From contig NZ_KQ948940.1 in assembly GCF_001514235.1 (NCBI RefSeq), positions 62,001 to 126,000 on the forward strand: 64,000 nucleotides of DNA, written 5' to 3'. This document shows, one piece after another, positions 22,604 through 31,574 of the stretch. The notes beneath the pieces are model-generated. The model was given only the letters and a program-made list of their open reading frames with translations. It made no database searches and was not told the DNA's origin. The position numbers and the translations under genes are program-made. Position 1 is the stretch's first letter. The number at the start of each line of letters is the position of its first letter. Source of the stretch: Streptomyces caeruleatus. Its GTDB lineage: Bacteria > Actinomycetota > Actinomycetes > Streptomycetales > Streptomycetaceae.

Positions 22604-23818
22604 GTGACCACGCCCCGGAACCCGTCCACCCGGCAAGCGGCCCCCGCCGCCTCCCAGATGTGGCCCCTCTACGCCGCCGGGTTCACCACCGCCTTCGGCG
22701 CGCACGGCATCGCCGCCAACCTCGGGGGGCACTCCGACGACGCGGTGACCTCGCTGCTGGTGCTGGGTGGGCTGCTGGCGCTGTACGACGGTGCCGAGGT
22801 CGTCCTCAAGCCGCTGTTCGGGACGCTCGCCGACCGGATCGGTGCCCGGCCGGTGCTGCTGGGCGGGCTGGTGGCGTTCGCGGTGGCCTCCGCCGCGTAC
22901 GTCGTCGCCGACAGCCCGGGCTGGCTGTGGGCGGCCCGGCTCGGCCAGGGGGCCGCGGCCTCCGCGTTCTCGCCGTCCGCGTCGGCGCTGGTCGCCCGGC
23001 TCAATCCGGCGGCCAAGCACGGGCGGGCGTTCGGCAGTTACGGCTTTCACAAGTCCATCGGATACACCCTCGGCCCCCTCCTCGGCGGCCTCCTGGTGTG
23101 GGCCGGCGGGCTGCGGCTGCTGTTCACCGTGCTGGCGGTGCTCGGCGTGGCGGTCGCGCTCTGGGCCGCGCTCGCCGTGCCGCGTGTACCGCCCCTGCCC
23201 AAGCGGCGGCAGACGGTGCTGGACCTGGGCCGGCGCCTCGCCGACCCGGCGTTCCTGCGGCCCACGGCGGCCCTGGCGGCCGCGACCGCCGCGCTCTCCG
23301 TCGGCGTCGGCTTCCTGCCGGTCTCGGGCGCCGCCGCCGGACTCGGCACGGTCGCGACCGGCGCCGCGGTCTCGGTGCTGGCGGCCTGCGCGGCCGTCGT
23401 CCAGCCGAGGGCCGGGCGGGCCCTGGACGCGGGCCGCCTCACCGCCCGCACCGGCCTCACCGCCGGGCTGCTGACCACGGCTGCGGGGCTGGCGGCCGCG
23501 ATGCTGCCCGGTCTGGCGGGCGTCCTGGCCGCCGCGGCCCTGATCGGCACCGGCACCGGCCTGATCACCCCGCTCGGCTTCGCCTCCCTGGCCGCCGCCA
23601 CCCCCGCCGAACGGCTCGGCCAGACCATGGGCTCCGCCGAGCTCGGCCGTGAACTCGGCGACGCGGGCGGCCCGCTCCTGGTCGCCGCCGTCGCCTCCCT
23701 GGCCACCCTCACCTACGGCTACGCGGCCCTCGCCCTCCTCCTCGCCGCCGGCCCCGCACTCGCCCTCGCCGCGCGCGCGGTTCGAACGGATGATCGCCGG
23801 GTCCAGCGGGACGGGTAA
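22604..23818 (+). CDS. Major facilitator superfamily transporter
   Basis: A GTG start gives 404 residues; no Shine-Dalgarno is clear, so the transcript may be leaderless. About 12 membrane segments are predicted. The inter-helix motif G-T-L-A-D-R-I-G-A-R (about 64-73) is MFS motif A. The sequence resembles drug:H+ antiporter-type carriers (DHA1). It is divergent from the GNAT gene. The substrate is unknown. Confidence 0.85.
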   Translation: MTTPRNPSTRQAAPAASQMWPLYAAGFTTAFGAHGIAANLGGHSDDAVTSLLVLGGLLALYDGAEVVLKPLFGTLADRIGARPVLLGGLVAFAVASAAYVVADSPGWLWAARLGQGAAASAFSPSASALVARLNPAAKHGRAFGSYGFHKSIGYTLGPLLGGLLVWAGGLRLLFTVLAVLGVAVALWAALAVPRVPPLPKRRQTVLDLGRRLADPAFLRPTAALAAATAALSVGVGFLPVSGAAAGLGTVATGAAVSVLAACAAVVQPRAGRALDAGRLTARTGLTAGLLTTAAGLAAAMLPGLAGVLAAAALIGTGTGLITPLGFASLAAATPAERLGQTMGSAELGRELGDAGGPLLVAAVASLATLTYGYAALALLLAAGPALALAARAVRTDDRRVQRDG

Positions 23819-23958
23819 TCGTAAGTCCCTCGATAAGACCGCGTGATATATATTCTGAATTTCGGCGAACGGGCCCTGTCATTGGATATTCCAGATAATC
23901 ACCGTTGACGCATATTCCCCCGAATGCCAGATGTCCTGCCCCGTGTGGCGCTCGTTAG

Positions 23959-24141
23959 GTGGGCGTGACTTGGCAGGAAAAGCATGCAGCTGAGGATCCG
24001 CTCCGTTCGTGTCGGACAGCTGATCAGACCAGTGCGCAAAGCATCACGCACTGCTCGGATCTGCTGGAGGACTTTCTGAAAACCATCAGTCGTATGGAGC
24101 GCGAATATCTTCGGGCGGCGCTGGAAGGGGAACAGTTCTAG
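23959..24141 (+). CDS. Small hypothetical protein upstream of a DUF2637 gene
   Basis: Sixty residues from a GTG start: M-G-V-T-W-Q-E-K-H, then an acidic amphipathic helix L-L-E-D-F-L-K-T-I-S-R-M-E-R-E-Y-L-R-A-A-L-E. It has two cysteines and no membrane segment. Its stop is two bases before the next gene's ATG, so the two are probably co-translated. I do not recognise it. Confidence 0.45.
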   Translation: MGVTWQEKHAAEDPLRSCRTADQTSAQSITHCSDLLEDFLKTISRMEREYLRAALEGEQF

Positions 24142-24143
24142 CA

Positions 24144-24845
24144 ATGAGGGCCGACTATGACGCGGTAGACGAACAGGCTCATTACACGCAGCAGCTCGAT
24201 ATGCAGAACCTCTGGCAGGTGCAGGATCCGGTGATGTCGCCGGAGGGCTGGGACCTGGACCAGGAGCTGGCACAGATGCTGGGTGCCACGCACACCCCGG
24301 ATCCCGTTCCGCCCCGGCAGGACTCCCGGCAGGACAAGGACAGGCAGCCACTGCCCCGCCCGGTCCACCGCAAGCGCCCACAGCCCGGCGCGCACACGCT
24401 CACCCGAAACCCGAGGTTCCTCACCGTCTCGGTCTTGGTCACACTCATCACCCTGTGCGCGGTGACGATGCTCACCTGGTCCATCTCGTATTCGTACGAT
24501 CAGCTGCGCTCCATCGCGCTGCTCGTGGTGTCGCCGAAGCTGGCCCATTGGTGGCCCCTGACGGTATACGGGCCGTGGCTGCTCGCAGGTCTGTCCATTC
24601 TGCGGGCATCCGTTCAGCGCCGCACCGCCCGCCGTTCCTGGGCCGTCATGCTGATCTCCTCCGGCACCGCGGTGGCGCTGTGCATCGGGCAGTCGGCGGA
24701 TTCCCTGCTGGCGATGGTCGTCGTCGGAATTCCGCCGATCACCGCCCTGGTCTGTTTCCGTGAACTCGTCGGCCAGTTCTCCTCCCGGCCCGGCCCCCGG
24801 CACGCCGCCGACGCGATCAACGGACCCAAGCAGCCGAAGTCGTAA
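24144..24845 (+). CDS. DUF2637 (SpdB-like) four-helix membrane protein
   Basis: 233 residues; GAAGGGGAA precedes the ATG by about 12 bases. A 90-residue cytosolic head rich in Pro, Gln and Arg is followed by four membrane segments (about 94-115, 125-150, 165-185, 190-212), the DUF2637 pattern. Related proteins are coded on Streptomyces plasmids, where they are called SpdB and linked to spread, and on chromosomes with WhiA/WhiB-type developmental genes. Here the neighbours give no further clue. Confidence 0.75.
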   Translation: MRADYDAVDEQAHYTQQLDMQNLWQVQDPVMSPEGWDLDQELAQMLGATHTPDPVPPRQDSRQDKDRQPLPRPVHRKRPQPGAHTLTRNPRFLTVSVLVTLITLCAVTMLTWSISYSYDQLRSIALLVVSPKLAHWWPLTVYGPWLLAGLSILRASVQRRTARRSWAVMLISSGTAVALCIGQSADSLLAMVVVGIPPITALVCFRELVGQFSSRPGPRHAADAINGPKQPKS

Positions 24846-24968
24846 CCCGGCCCGGGGCGTTCGCACGGAAAGGGTCTCGTCCCGCTCCGCGGGCGCCGGG
24901 GCGGTGAAACCGTCCGGCGTCGGCAGCGGCCAGGCGTCCGCCGCGGCCGGCGGATGCCCGGCGGCGGA

Positions 24969-25262
24969 TCAGGACTGGTACGGCTGCCGCGGCTGTCCGT
25001 ACGGCTGCTGACCGCCCTGCCCGCCGGAGAGGGCCTGCGCCTGCAGCTGCTCCGCCTGCTCCCCGGTGACCTTCTGTTCCGCGCCGCAGAAGGTGCACTG
25101 GGTCGCGTACCTGGTCGAGACGGGGAACAGCGGCACGAAGAACAGCGTGAACTTGGTGACGCGCTTGCGCAGGGTGTGCGCGGAGGGGTTGCCGCACTGG
25201 CCGCACACCAGCGTCAGTATCGCGAGCTGGTAGAGGTAGCCCTTGGTGCCGAAGATGATCAC
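24969..25262 (-). CDS. Zinc-ribbon protein with a Gln/Gly/Tyr tail
   Basis: 97 residues. Two knuckles, C-G-Q-C-G (about residue 20) and C-T-F-C-G-A (about 56), bracket a short hydrophobic segment F-T-L-F-F-V-P-L-F-P-V, the layout of the zinc_ribbon_15-like family. The tail G-G-Q-Q-P-Y-G-Q-P-R-Q-P-Y-Q-S is low complexity. Its function is unknown; it is widely present in Streptomyces. Confidence 0.75.
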   Translation of the reverse strand: MIIFGTKGYLYQLAILTLVCGQCGNPSAHTLRKRVTKFTLFFVPLFPVSTRYATQCTFCGAEQKVTGEQAEQLQAQALSGGQGGQQPYGQPRQPYQS

Positions 25263-25380
25263 GTCGGAGGTCCTTTCCGATCAGTTCCTGCCTACAGCCT
25301 GCCGCAACACGGCGCCCCCTGTCCCATACGGAACAGGGGGCGCCGTAGTGCTGTCGGGCTCGGCTGCTTGTCCGGCCCGC

Positions 25381-27663
25381 CTACTTCACCGGCTCGGGCT
25401 CCGGCTCGCTCTCCGCGGCGGCCGTGTCCTCGGGGTCGACCGGGGTCTTGACGGACTCCAGCAGCAGCTGGGCGACGTCGACGACCTGGATGGACTCCTT
25501 GGCCTTGCCGTCGTTCTTCTTGCCGTTCACGGAGTCCGTGAGCATGACGAGGCAGAACGGGCAGGCGGTGGACACGATGTCCGGGTTGGTGGAGAGGGCC
25601 TCGTCGACGCGCTCGTTGTTGATGCGCTTGCCGATCCGCTCCTCCATCCACATCCGCGCACCACCGGCGCCGCAGCAGAAGCCGCGCTCCTTGTGGCGGT
25701 GCATCTCCTCGTTGCGCAGACCGGGGACGCTGGCGATGATCTCGCGCGGCGGGGTGTAGATCTTGTTGTGGCGGCCCAGGTAGCAGGGGTCGTGGTAGGT
25801 GATGATGCCCTCGACCGGGGTGACCGGGACCAGCTTGCCCTCGTCCACCAGGTGCTGGAGCAGCTGGGTGTGGTGGATGACCTCGTAGTCGCCGCCGATC
25901 TGCGGGTACTCGTTGCCGATCGTGTTGAGGCAGTGCGGGCAGGTCGCGACGATCTTCTTGGCCGACCTGGGCTTCGCCGACTCGGGCGTCACCTTGCCGT
26001 CCTCGTCCATCTCCTCGCCGAACGCCATGTTCAGGGCCATGACGTTCTCCATGCCGAGCTCCTGGAAGAGGGGCTCGTTGCCCAGGCGGCGGGCGGAGTC
26101 ACCGGTGCACTTCTCGTCGCCGCCCATGATGGCGAACTTCACGCCCGCCATGTGCAGCAGCTCGGCGAAGGCCTTGGTGGTTTTCTTGGCGCGGTCTTCG
26201 AGGGCGCCGGCGCAGCCGACCCAGTACAGGTACTCGACCTCGGTGAGGTCCTCGATGTCCTTGCCGACGACCGGCACCTCGAAGTCGACTTCCTTCAGCC
26301 ACTCCAGGCGCTGCTTCTTGGCCAGGCCCCAGGGGTTGCCCTTCTTCTCCAGGTTCTTGAGCATCGTGCCCGCCTCGGACGGGAACGCGGACTCGATCAT
26401 CACCTGGTAGCGGCGCATGTCGACGATGTGGTCGATGTGCTCGATGTCCACCGGACACTGCTCGACGCAGGCGCCGCAGGTGGTGCAGGACCACAGCACG
26501 TCCGGGTCGATGACGCCGTTCTCCTGGGCGGTCCCGATCAGCGGACGCTCGGCCTCCGCGAGGGCGGCCGCGGGGACGTCCTTGAGCTGCTCCTCGGACG
26601 CCTTCTCCTCGCCCTCCATGGTCTTGCCGCCGCCGGCCAGCAGGTAGGGGGCCTTGGCGTGCGCGTGGTCGCGCAGCGACATGATCAGCAGCTTCGGGGA
26701 GAGGGGCTTGCCCGTGTTCCAGGCGGGGCACTGCGACTGGCAGCGGCCGCACTCGGTGCAGGTGGAGAAGTCCAGCAGACCCTTCCAGGAGAACTGCTCG
26801 ACCTGGGAGACACCGAAGACGTCGTCCTCACCGGGGTCGGTGAAGTCGATCGGCTTGCCGCCGGAGGTCATGGGCAGCAGCGCGCCGAGCGAGGTCTCAC
26901 CCTTGGCGTTGCGCTTGAACCAGATGTTCGGGAACGCCAGGAAGCGGTGCCAGGCCACACCCATGTCGGTCTTCAGGGCGACCGTGATCATCCAGATGAA
27001 GGAGGTCGCGATCTTCACACCGGCGAAGAGGTACGTGAGGTTCTGGAGCGTGGAGAGGTCCAGGCCCTCCAGCGCCGAGACCACCGGGTACGAGATGAAG
27101 AACGAGGCCTCGTAGCCGTCCACGTGGTGCTGGGCGCCCTCCAGCGCGTGCAGCATGAAGATGCAGACGCCGACGATGAGGATGACGCTCTCGACGAAGT
27201 ACGCCTGGCCGGTGTTGGAACCGGCGAAGCGGGACTTGCGGCCCGCCCTGCCCGGTCGGCTCAGCTGGCGGATCACGATCAGCGTGAGGATGCCGAGCAC
27301 CGTCATCGTGCCGAGGAACTCGACGAAGACGTTGTACGGCACCCAGTCGCCGATGACCGGCAGGAGCCAGTCGGCCTGGAACAGCTGGCCGATGGCGTTG
27401 ACGATCGTCAGCAGCAGCGAGAAGAAGCCCACCGCCACGAACCAGTGCGCGACACCGACGATGCCCCAGCGGTTCATCCGGGTGTGGCCGAGGAACTCCC
27501 TGGCCACGGTGACGGTGCGCTGGACGGGCTCGTCGGTACGGGTACCGGCGGGCACGTTCTGGCCGAGCCGCATGAAGGTGTAGATCTGCAGGAGGGCGCG
27601 GGCGAACAGGGCCACGCCGACCACGATCAGAACCAGCGACACGATGATCGCGGCGAGTTGCAT
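25381..27663 (-). CDS. Membrane-anchored (Fe-S)-binding oxidoreductase, HdrD/GlpC-like
   Basis: The ATG at 27663 follows GAGGAG; 760 residues. The N-terminal 250 residues contain six membrane segments like a heterodisulphide-reductase gamma subunit. Two 4Fe-4S ferredoxin motifs follow, C-T-E-C-G-R-C-Q-S-Q-C-P (about 308) and C-T-T-C-G-A-C-V-E-Q-C-P (about 407). Two CCG-type cysteine domains come next: V-G-C-A-G-A with C-P-H-C-L-N-T, and H-D-P-C-Y-L-G-R-H-N with G-F-C-C-G-A-G-G-A. The tail is acidic. It probably passes electrons between quinones or haem-less membrane carriers and a soluble donor; the partner is unknown. It is one of the best conserved genes in actinomycetes. Confidence 0.9.
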   Translation of the reverse strand: MQLAAIIVSLVLIVVGVALFARALLQIYTFMRLGQNVPAGTRTDEPVQRTVTVAREFLGHTRMNRWGIVGVAHWFVAVGFFSLLLTIVNAIGQLFQADWLLPVIGDWVPYNVFVEFLGTMTVLGILTLIVIRQLSRPGRAGRKSRFAGSNTGQAYFVESVILIVGVCIFMLHALEGAQHHVDGYEASFFISYPVVSALEGLDLSTLQNLTYLFAGVKIATSFIWMITVALKTDMGVAWHRFLAFPNIWFKRNAKGETSLGALLPMTSGGKPIDFTDPGEDDVFGVSQVEQFSWKGLLDFSTCTECGRCQSQCPAWNTGKPLSPKLLIMSLRDHAHAKAPYLLAGGGKTMEGEEKASEEQLKDVPAAALAEAERPLIGTAQENGVIDPDVLWSCTTCGACVEQCPVDIEHIDHIVDMRRYQVMIESAFPSEAGTMLKNLEKKGNPWGLAKKQRLEWLKEVDFEVPVVGKDIEDLTEVEYLYWVGCAGALEDRAKKTTKAFAELLHMAGVKFAIMGGDEKCTGDSARRLGNEPLFQELGMENVMALNMAFGEEMDEDGKVTPESAKPRSAKKIVATCPHCLNTIGNEYPQIGGDYEVIHHTQLLQHLVDEGKLVPVTPVEGIITYHDPCYLGRHNKIYTPPREIIASVPGLRNEEMHRHKERGFCCGAGGARMWMEERIGKRINNERVDEALSTNPDIVSTACPFCLVMLTDSVNGKKNDGKAKESIQVVDVAQLLLESVKTPVDPEDTAAAESEPEPEPVK

Positions 27664-27878
27664 TTCGGGGCTCCTCGGGCCTGCGAGGGGTGGTTCGAGG
27701 GGGTCCTCGACATTACTAAGCGGTAACTTATGCAGTCCGTCTGAGACTACCCCCATCCTCCGTCGCACTGTAGCCAGGGGCGGAGTGATGTGAGTCGCTG
27801 AGGGTTGCCTTAAGAAGCGATCGAGAACCGATCGTGTTATTCATCCCGAAATGGTATATACGGCACTAACCTATCCCC

Positions 27879-28943
27879 GTGCTTTACGGGATCGCAGCCG
27901 CCACGACCGCCCTCCTCCTCGCCGCCGCCCTCGCGGCGCTCCTCCGGCTGCCCGCCCTGCGCTTCGGCATCCTCGACCGCCGACGCCAGCGGCCGCTGCC
28001 GCTGCTCGGCGGGGTGGCCGTGGCGCTGGTCACCTGTCTGGTGGCCGCCGCCGGCGAGTGGACGCGGTTCGCCCCGCTCGGCTCGGAGATCGGCCGGCTG
28101 CTGATCGCCGCGGGTGCCGTCGCCGTACTCGGTCTGGTCGCGGACGTGCGGCGGGTCAAGGCGCGGTTCCTGGTCGGCGGTACGGCCGTGGCGGCGGCCT
28201 GTGTGGTGCCGTACGGCGACACGGGCTTCCTGCTGGGGGTGCCGGCCGTCGGCTGGATCGTCCTCGTCACCGTCGGCTTCAAGGCGCTCGACCACGCGGA
28301 CGCCCTGGTCGGCGCCGTCGGGGTCGTCACCGCCTTCGGCGTCGGCGTCTGTGCGGCGGCCGAGGTGATGGACGAGCTCGCCGTGCTGCTGAGCGTGCTG
28401 GCCGCCGCCCTGACCGGTTTTCTCATGCAGAACTGGCACCCCGCGCGGATCGGGCTCGGGGCGTGCGGGTCGCTCTTCGTCGGGTTCGTGCTGGCGTCGT
28501 CGGCCGTGATCATCCGGGCCGGGCACGACCCGGTGTCGAGCGTCGCCGTGCTCTACTCGCTCACCGCCCTCGCCACCGCCGACGTACTCCTCGTGGCGCT
28601 GTCCCGCCGGCTGGCCGGACGGCCGCTGCTGCGGCGCGGGCCCGACCATGTCGCCCACCGGTTGCGCCGGGTCGGCCTCACCCCGCAGGGCGTGACCGTT
28701 CTCCTGGGGCTCGGGGCCTTCGCCGCGGTGCTCGTCGGCGTCCTCGTGCACATGGGATGGATGGCCGAGGCCCGGGTGTTGTGGGTGGGAGGCGTCGCCC
28801 TCATCGCCGTGTTCGCCCTCCTGCACATCAAGCCTTACGGTCCTCGCCGTCAACCCTCTTTTCCCGTAGGGGGTACGGTCCGCCCGCCCGCTCAGGCCAC
28901 GTCGTCGCAGGTAGGAGCCAGGTTGCGTGTAAGGAACGGATAA
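27879..28943 (+). CDS. MraY/WecA-like integral membrane protein with a degenerate active site
   Basis: 354 residues from a GTG start; about ten membrane segments in the order of phospho-sugar transferases (glycosyltransferase family 4, pfam00953). Where active enzymes have an N-x-x-D-G-x-D-G loop this one has K-A-L-D-H-A-D-A-L-V-G, and where they have L-G-D-x-G-S it has L-G-A-C-G-S. The magnesium-binding Asp of the latter motif is therefore missing. It is probably not an active UDP-sugar:polyprenol-phosphate transferase and may act as a regulatory or scaffold relative. The gene ends three bases before the first HAIR operator of the dnaK operon. Confidence 0.7.
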   Translation: MLYGIAAATTALLLAAALAALLRLPALRFGILDRRRQRPLPLLGGVAVALVTCLVAAAGEWTRFAPLGSEIGRLLIAAGAVAVLGLVADVRRVKARFLVGGTAVAAACVVPYGDTGFLLGVPAVGWIVLVTVGFKALDHADALVGAVGVVTAFGVGVCAAAEVMDELAVLLSVLAAALTGFLMQNWHPARIGLGACGSLFVGFVLASSAVIIRAGHDPVSSVAVLYSLTALATADVLLVALSRRLAGRPLLRRGPDHVAHRLRRVGLTPQGVTVLLGLGAFAAVLVGVLVHMGWMAEARVLWVGGVALIAVFALLHIKPYGPRRQPSFPVGGTVRPPAQATSSQVGARLRVRNG

Positions 28944-28945
28944 GA

Positions 28946-29018
28946 GTTGAGTGGGGTCGACTCAGCTCTGTTGACCGAGTGGAAGCCGTCATGCACACTT
29001 GAGTCCGTTCCACTCAAG
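28946..29018 (+). promoter_or_regulatory. dnaK operon promoter region with two HspR (HAIR) operators
   Basis: A perfect HAIR site, CTTGAGT-N7-ACTCAAG, lies at 28998-29018, and a weaker one, GTTGAGT-N7-ACTCAGC, at 28946-28966. HspR bound here represses the operon and is itself coded by the operon's last gene. TTGACC at 28971 may be the -35 box, placing the transcription start under the perfect site. Confidence 0.92.
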
Positions 29019-29037
29019 TCAGCTGGAGGAATTCACC

Positions 29038-30885
29038 ATGGCACGTGCGGTCGGCATCGACCTGGGCACGACTAACTCGGTCGTCAGCGTTCTTGAAGGC
29101 GGCGAGCCCACCGTCATCACCAACGCCGAGGGCGCCAGGACCACGCCTTCCGTCGTCGCCTTCGCCAAGAACGGTGAGGTGCTCGTCGGCGAGGTTGCCA
29201 AGCGTCAGGCGGTCACGAACGTCGACCGGACCATCCGGTCCGTGAAGCGTCACATGGGCACCGACTGGAAGATGGAGCTCGACGGGAAGCCCTTCAACCC
29301 GCAGCAGATCTCCGCCTTCATCCTGCAGAAGCTGAAGCGCGACGCCGAGTCGTACCTGGGCGAGAAGGTCACGGACGCGGTCATCACCGTTCCCGCCTAC
29401 TTCAACGACTCCGAGCGTCAGGCGACGAAGGAAGCCGGCGAGATCGCCGGTCTCAACGTCCTTCGTATCGTCAACGAGCCGACCGCGGCCGCGCTCGCGT
29501 ACGGCCTCGACAAGGACGACCAGACGATCCTCGTCTTCGACCTCGGTGGCGGCACCTTCGACGTGTCCCTGCTGGAGATCGGCGACGGCGTCGTCGAGGT
29601 GAAGGCCACCAACGGTGACAACCACCTCGGTGGTGACGACTGGGACCAGCGCGTCGTCGACTACCTGGTGCAGCAGTTCAAGTCCGGTCACGGCGTGGAC
29701 CTGGCCAAGGACAAGATGGCGCTGCAGCGTCTGCGTGAGGCTGCCGAGAAGGCCAAGATCGAGCTGTCCTCGTCCACCGAGACCTCGATCAACCTGCCCT
29801 ACATCACCGCCTCCGCCGAGGGCCCGCTGCACCTGGACGAGAAGCTCACCCGGGCTCAGTTCCAGCAGCTGACGGCCGACCTGCTGGAGCGCTGCAAGAC
29901 CCCGTTCTTCAACGTCATGAAGGACGCCGGCGTCTCCATCAACGAGATCGACCACGTCGTCCTCGTCGGTGGCTCCACCCGTATGCCCGCCGTCGCCGAG
30001 CTCGTCCGCGAGCTGACCGGCGGCAAGGACGCCAACAAGGGCGTCAACCCGGACGAGGTCGTCGCCATCGGCGCCGCCCTGCAGGCCGGTGTCCTCAAGG
30101 GTGAGGTCAAGGACGTCCTGCTCCTCGACGTCACCCCGCTGTCCCTCGGCATCGAGACCAAGGGCGGCATCATGACCAAGCTCATCGAGCGGAACACGAC
30201 GATCCCGACCAAGCGGTCCGAGATCTTCACCACCGCCGAGGACAACCAGCCCTCCGTGCAGATCCAGGTCTACCAGGGCGAGCGCGAGATCGCGGCGTAC
30301 AACAAGAAGCTCGGGATGTTCGAGCTGACCGGTCTGCCGCCGGCCCCGCGCGGTGTCCCGCAGATCGAGGTCGCCTTCGACATCGACGCCAACGGCATCA
30401 TGCACGTCACGGCCAAGGACCTTGGCACGGGCAAGGAGCAGAAGATGACCGTCACCGGTGGCTCCTCGCTGCCGAAGGACGAGGTCAACCGGATGCGCGA
30501 AGAGGCCGAGAAGTACGCGGAGGAGGACCACGCCCGCCGCGAGGCCGCCGAGTCCCGCAACCAGGGCGAGCAGCTCGTCTACCAGACGGAGAAGTTCCTC
30601 AAGGACAACGAGGACAAGGTCCCCGGCGAGGTCAAGACCGAGGTCGAGGCCGCCGTCGAGGAGCTGAAGACCGCGCTCAAGGGCGAGGACACCGCCGAGA
30701 TCCGCACCGCCACCGAGAAGGTCGCCGCGGTCTCCCAGAAGGTCGGCCAGGCCATGTACGCCGACGCTCAGGGCGCGCAGGCCGCGGGCGGTCCGGAGGG
30801 CGCCGCCCCCGGCGGCAAGGCCGCCGAGGACGACGTCGTGGACGCCGAGATCGTGGACGACGAGCGCAAGGACGGTGTCGCGTAA
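29038..30885 (+). CDS. dnaK: Hsp70 chaperone DnaK
   Basis: The ATG at 29038 follows TGGAGGAA; 615 residues. The N-terminal ATPase domain has I-D-L-G-T-T-N-S (phosphate 1) and the phosphate-2 motif [10 protein letters not shown]. The substrate domain starts near residue 355 with [11 protein letters not shown]. The C-terminal lid ends in a Gly/Ala/Glu-rich tail and D-D-V-V-D-A-E-I-V. It binds exposed hydrophobic peptides in an ATP cycle driven by DnaJ and GrpE, and in Streptomyces it is also the co-repressor of HspR. The next gene overlaps by one base. Confidence 0.98.
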   Translation: MARAVGIDLGTTNSVVSVLEGGEPTVITNAEGARTTPSVVAFAKNGEVLVGEVAKRQAVTNVDRTIRSVKRHMGTDWKMELDGKPFNPQQISAFILQKLKRDAESYLGEKVTDAVITVPAYFNDSERQATKEAGEIAGLNVLRIVNEPTAAALAYGLDKDDQTILVFDLGGGTFDVSLLEIGDGVVEVKATNGDNHLGGDDWDQRVVDYLVQQFKSGHGVDLAKDKMALQRLREAAEKAKIELSSSTETSINLPYITASAEGPLHLDEKLTRAQFQQLTADLLERCKTPFFNVMKDAGVSINEIDHVVLVGGSTRMPAVAELVRELTGGKDANKGVNPDEVVAIGAALQAGVLKGEVKDVLLLDVTPLSLGIETKGGIMTKLIERNTTIPTKRSEIFTTAEDNQPSVQIQVYQGEREIAAYNKKLGMFELTGLPPAPRGVPQIEVAFDIDANGIMHVTAKDLGTGKEQKMTVTGGSSLPKDEVNRMREEAEKYAEEDHARREAAESRNQGEQLVYQTEKFLKDNEDKVPGEVKTEVEAAVEELKTALKGEDTAEIRTATEKVAAVSQKVGQAMYADAQGAQAAGGPEGAAPGGKAAEDDVVDAEIVDDERKDGVA

Positions 30886-31538
30886 TGACGGAGGAGACCC
30901 CGGGCTTCGAGGAGAAGCCCGACGTCCCCTCCGGCGCGACCCCCGACGGCGCCGAGTCGAAGGCCGCACCCTCTGCGAACGCGGAGGGGGCGGCCCCGGC
31001 CGGGGACGGAGCAGCAGACGCGGGTCTGGTGGCCCAGCTGGACCAGGTGCGCACCGCGCTCGGTGAGCGCACCGCGGACCTCCAGCGGCTCCAGGCCGAG
31101 TACCAGAACTACCGCCGCCGCGTCGAGCGTGACCGGATCGCGGTCAAGGAGATCGCCATCGCGAACCTCCTGACCGAGCTCCTGCCCGTGCTCGACGACG
31201 TCGGCCGCGCACGGGAACACGGCGAACTCGTCGGCGGATTCAAGTCCGTCGCCGAGTCGGTCGAGACCGTCGCGGCGAAGATGGGCCTGCAGCAGTTCGG
31301 CAAGGAGGGCGAGCCCTTCGACCCGACGATCCACGAGGCCCTGATGCATTCGTACGCGCCGGACGTCACCGAGACGACCTGCGTCGCGATTCTCCAGCCG
31401 GGGTACCGCATCGGCGAGCGCACCATCCGCCCCGCGCGGGTGGCCGTCGCCGAGCCCCAGCCGGGCGCGCAGATCAAGGCCGACGAGGCGACCGAGGCGG
31501 CCGACGACAAGGAGAGCGGTGGCCCGGACGAGGGCTGA
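30885..31538 (+). CDS. grpE: Nucleotide exchange factor GrpE
   Basis: 217 residues; the start overlaps the dnaK stop (TAATG). An acidic, Ala-rich disordered head of about 50 residues leads to the coiled coil (L-Q-R-L-Q-A-E-Y-Q-N-Y-R-R-R-V-E) and the beta-wing domain (F-D-P-T-I-H-E-A-L-M, then V-L-Q/I-L-Q-P-G-Y near 165). It releases ADP from DnaK. The head is longer than in Escherichia coli GrpE, as usual in actinobacteria. Confidence 0.97.
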   Translation: MTEETPGFEEKPDVPSGATPDGAESKAAPSANAEGAAPAGDGAADAGLVAQLDQVRTALGERTADLQRLQAEYQNYRRRVERDRIAVKEIAIANLLTELLPVLDDVGRAREHGELVGGFKSVAESVETVAAKMGLQQFGKEGEPFDPTIHEALMHSYAPDVTETTCVAILQPGYRIGERTIRPARVAVAEPQPGAQIKADEATEAADDKESGGPDEG

Positions 31539-31574
31539 CGTTGAACTGACGACGAGAGAGGAGGGACGTCGAGG

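Noticed and set aside
25243-27726. 827-codon frame antisense to the Fe-S oxidoreductase
   Set aside because: The minus-strand gene has cysteine motifs and membrane segments; the plus frame has none.
29014-30969. 651-codon frame antisense to dnaK
   Set aside because: It arises from strong codon bias at high GC; dnaK is certain.
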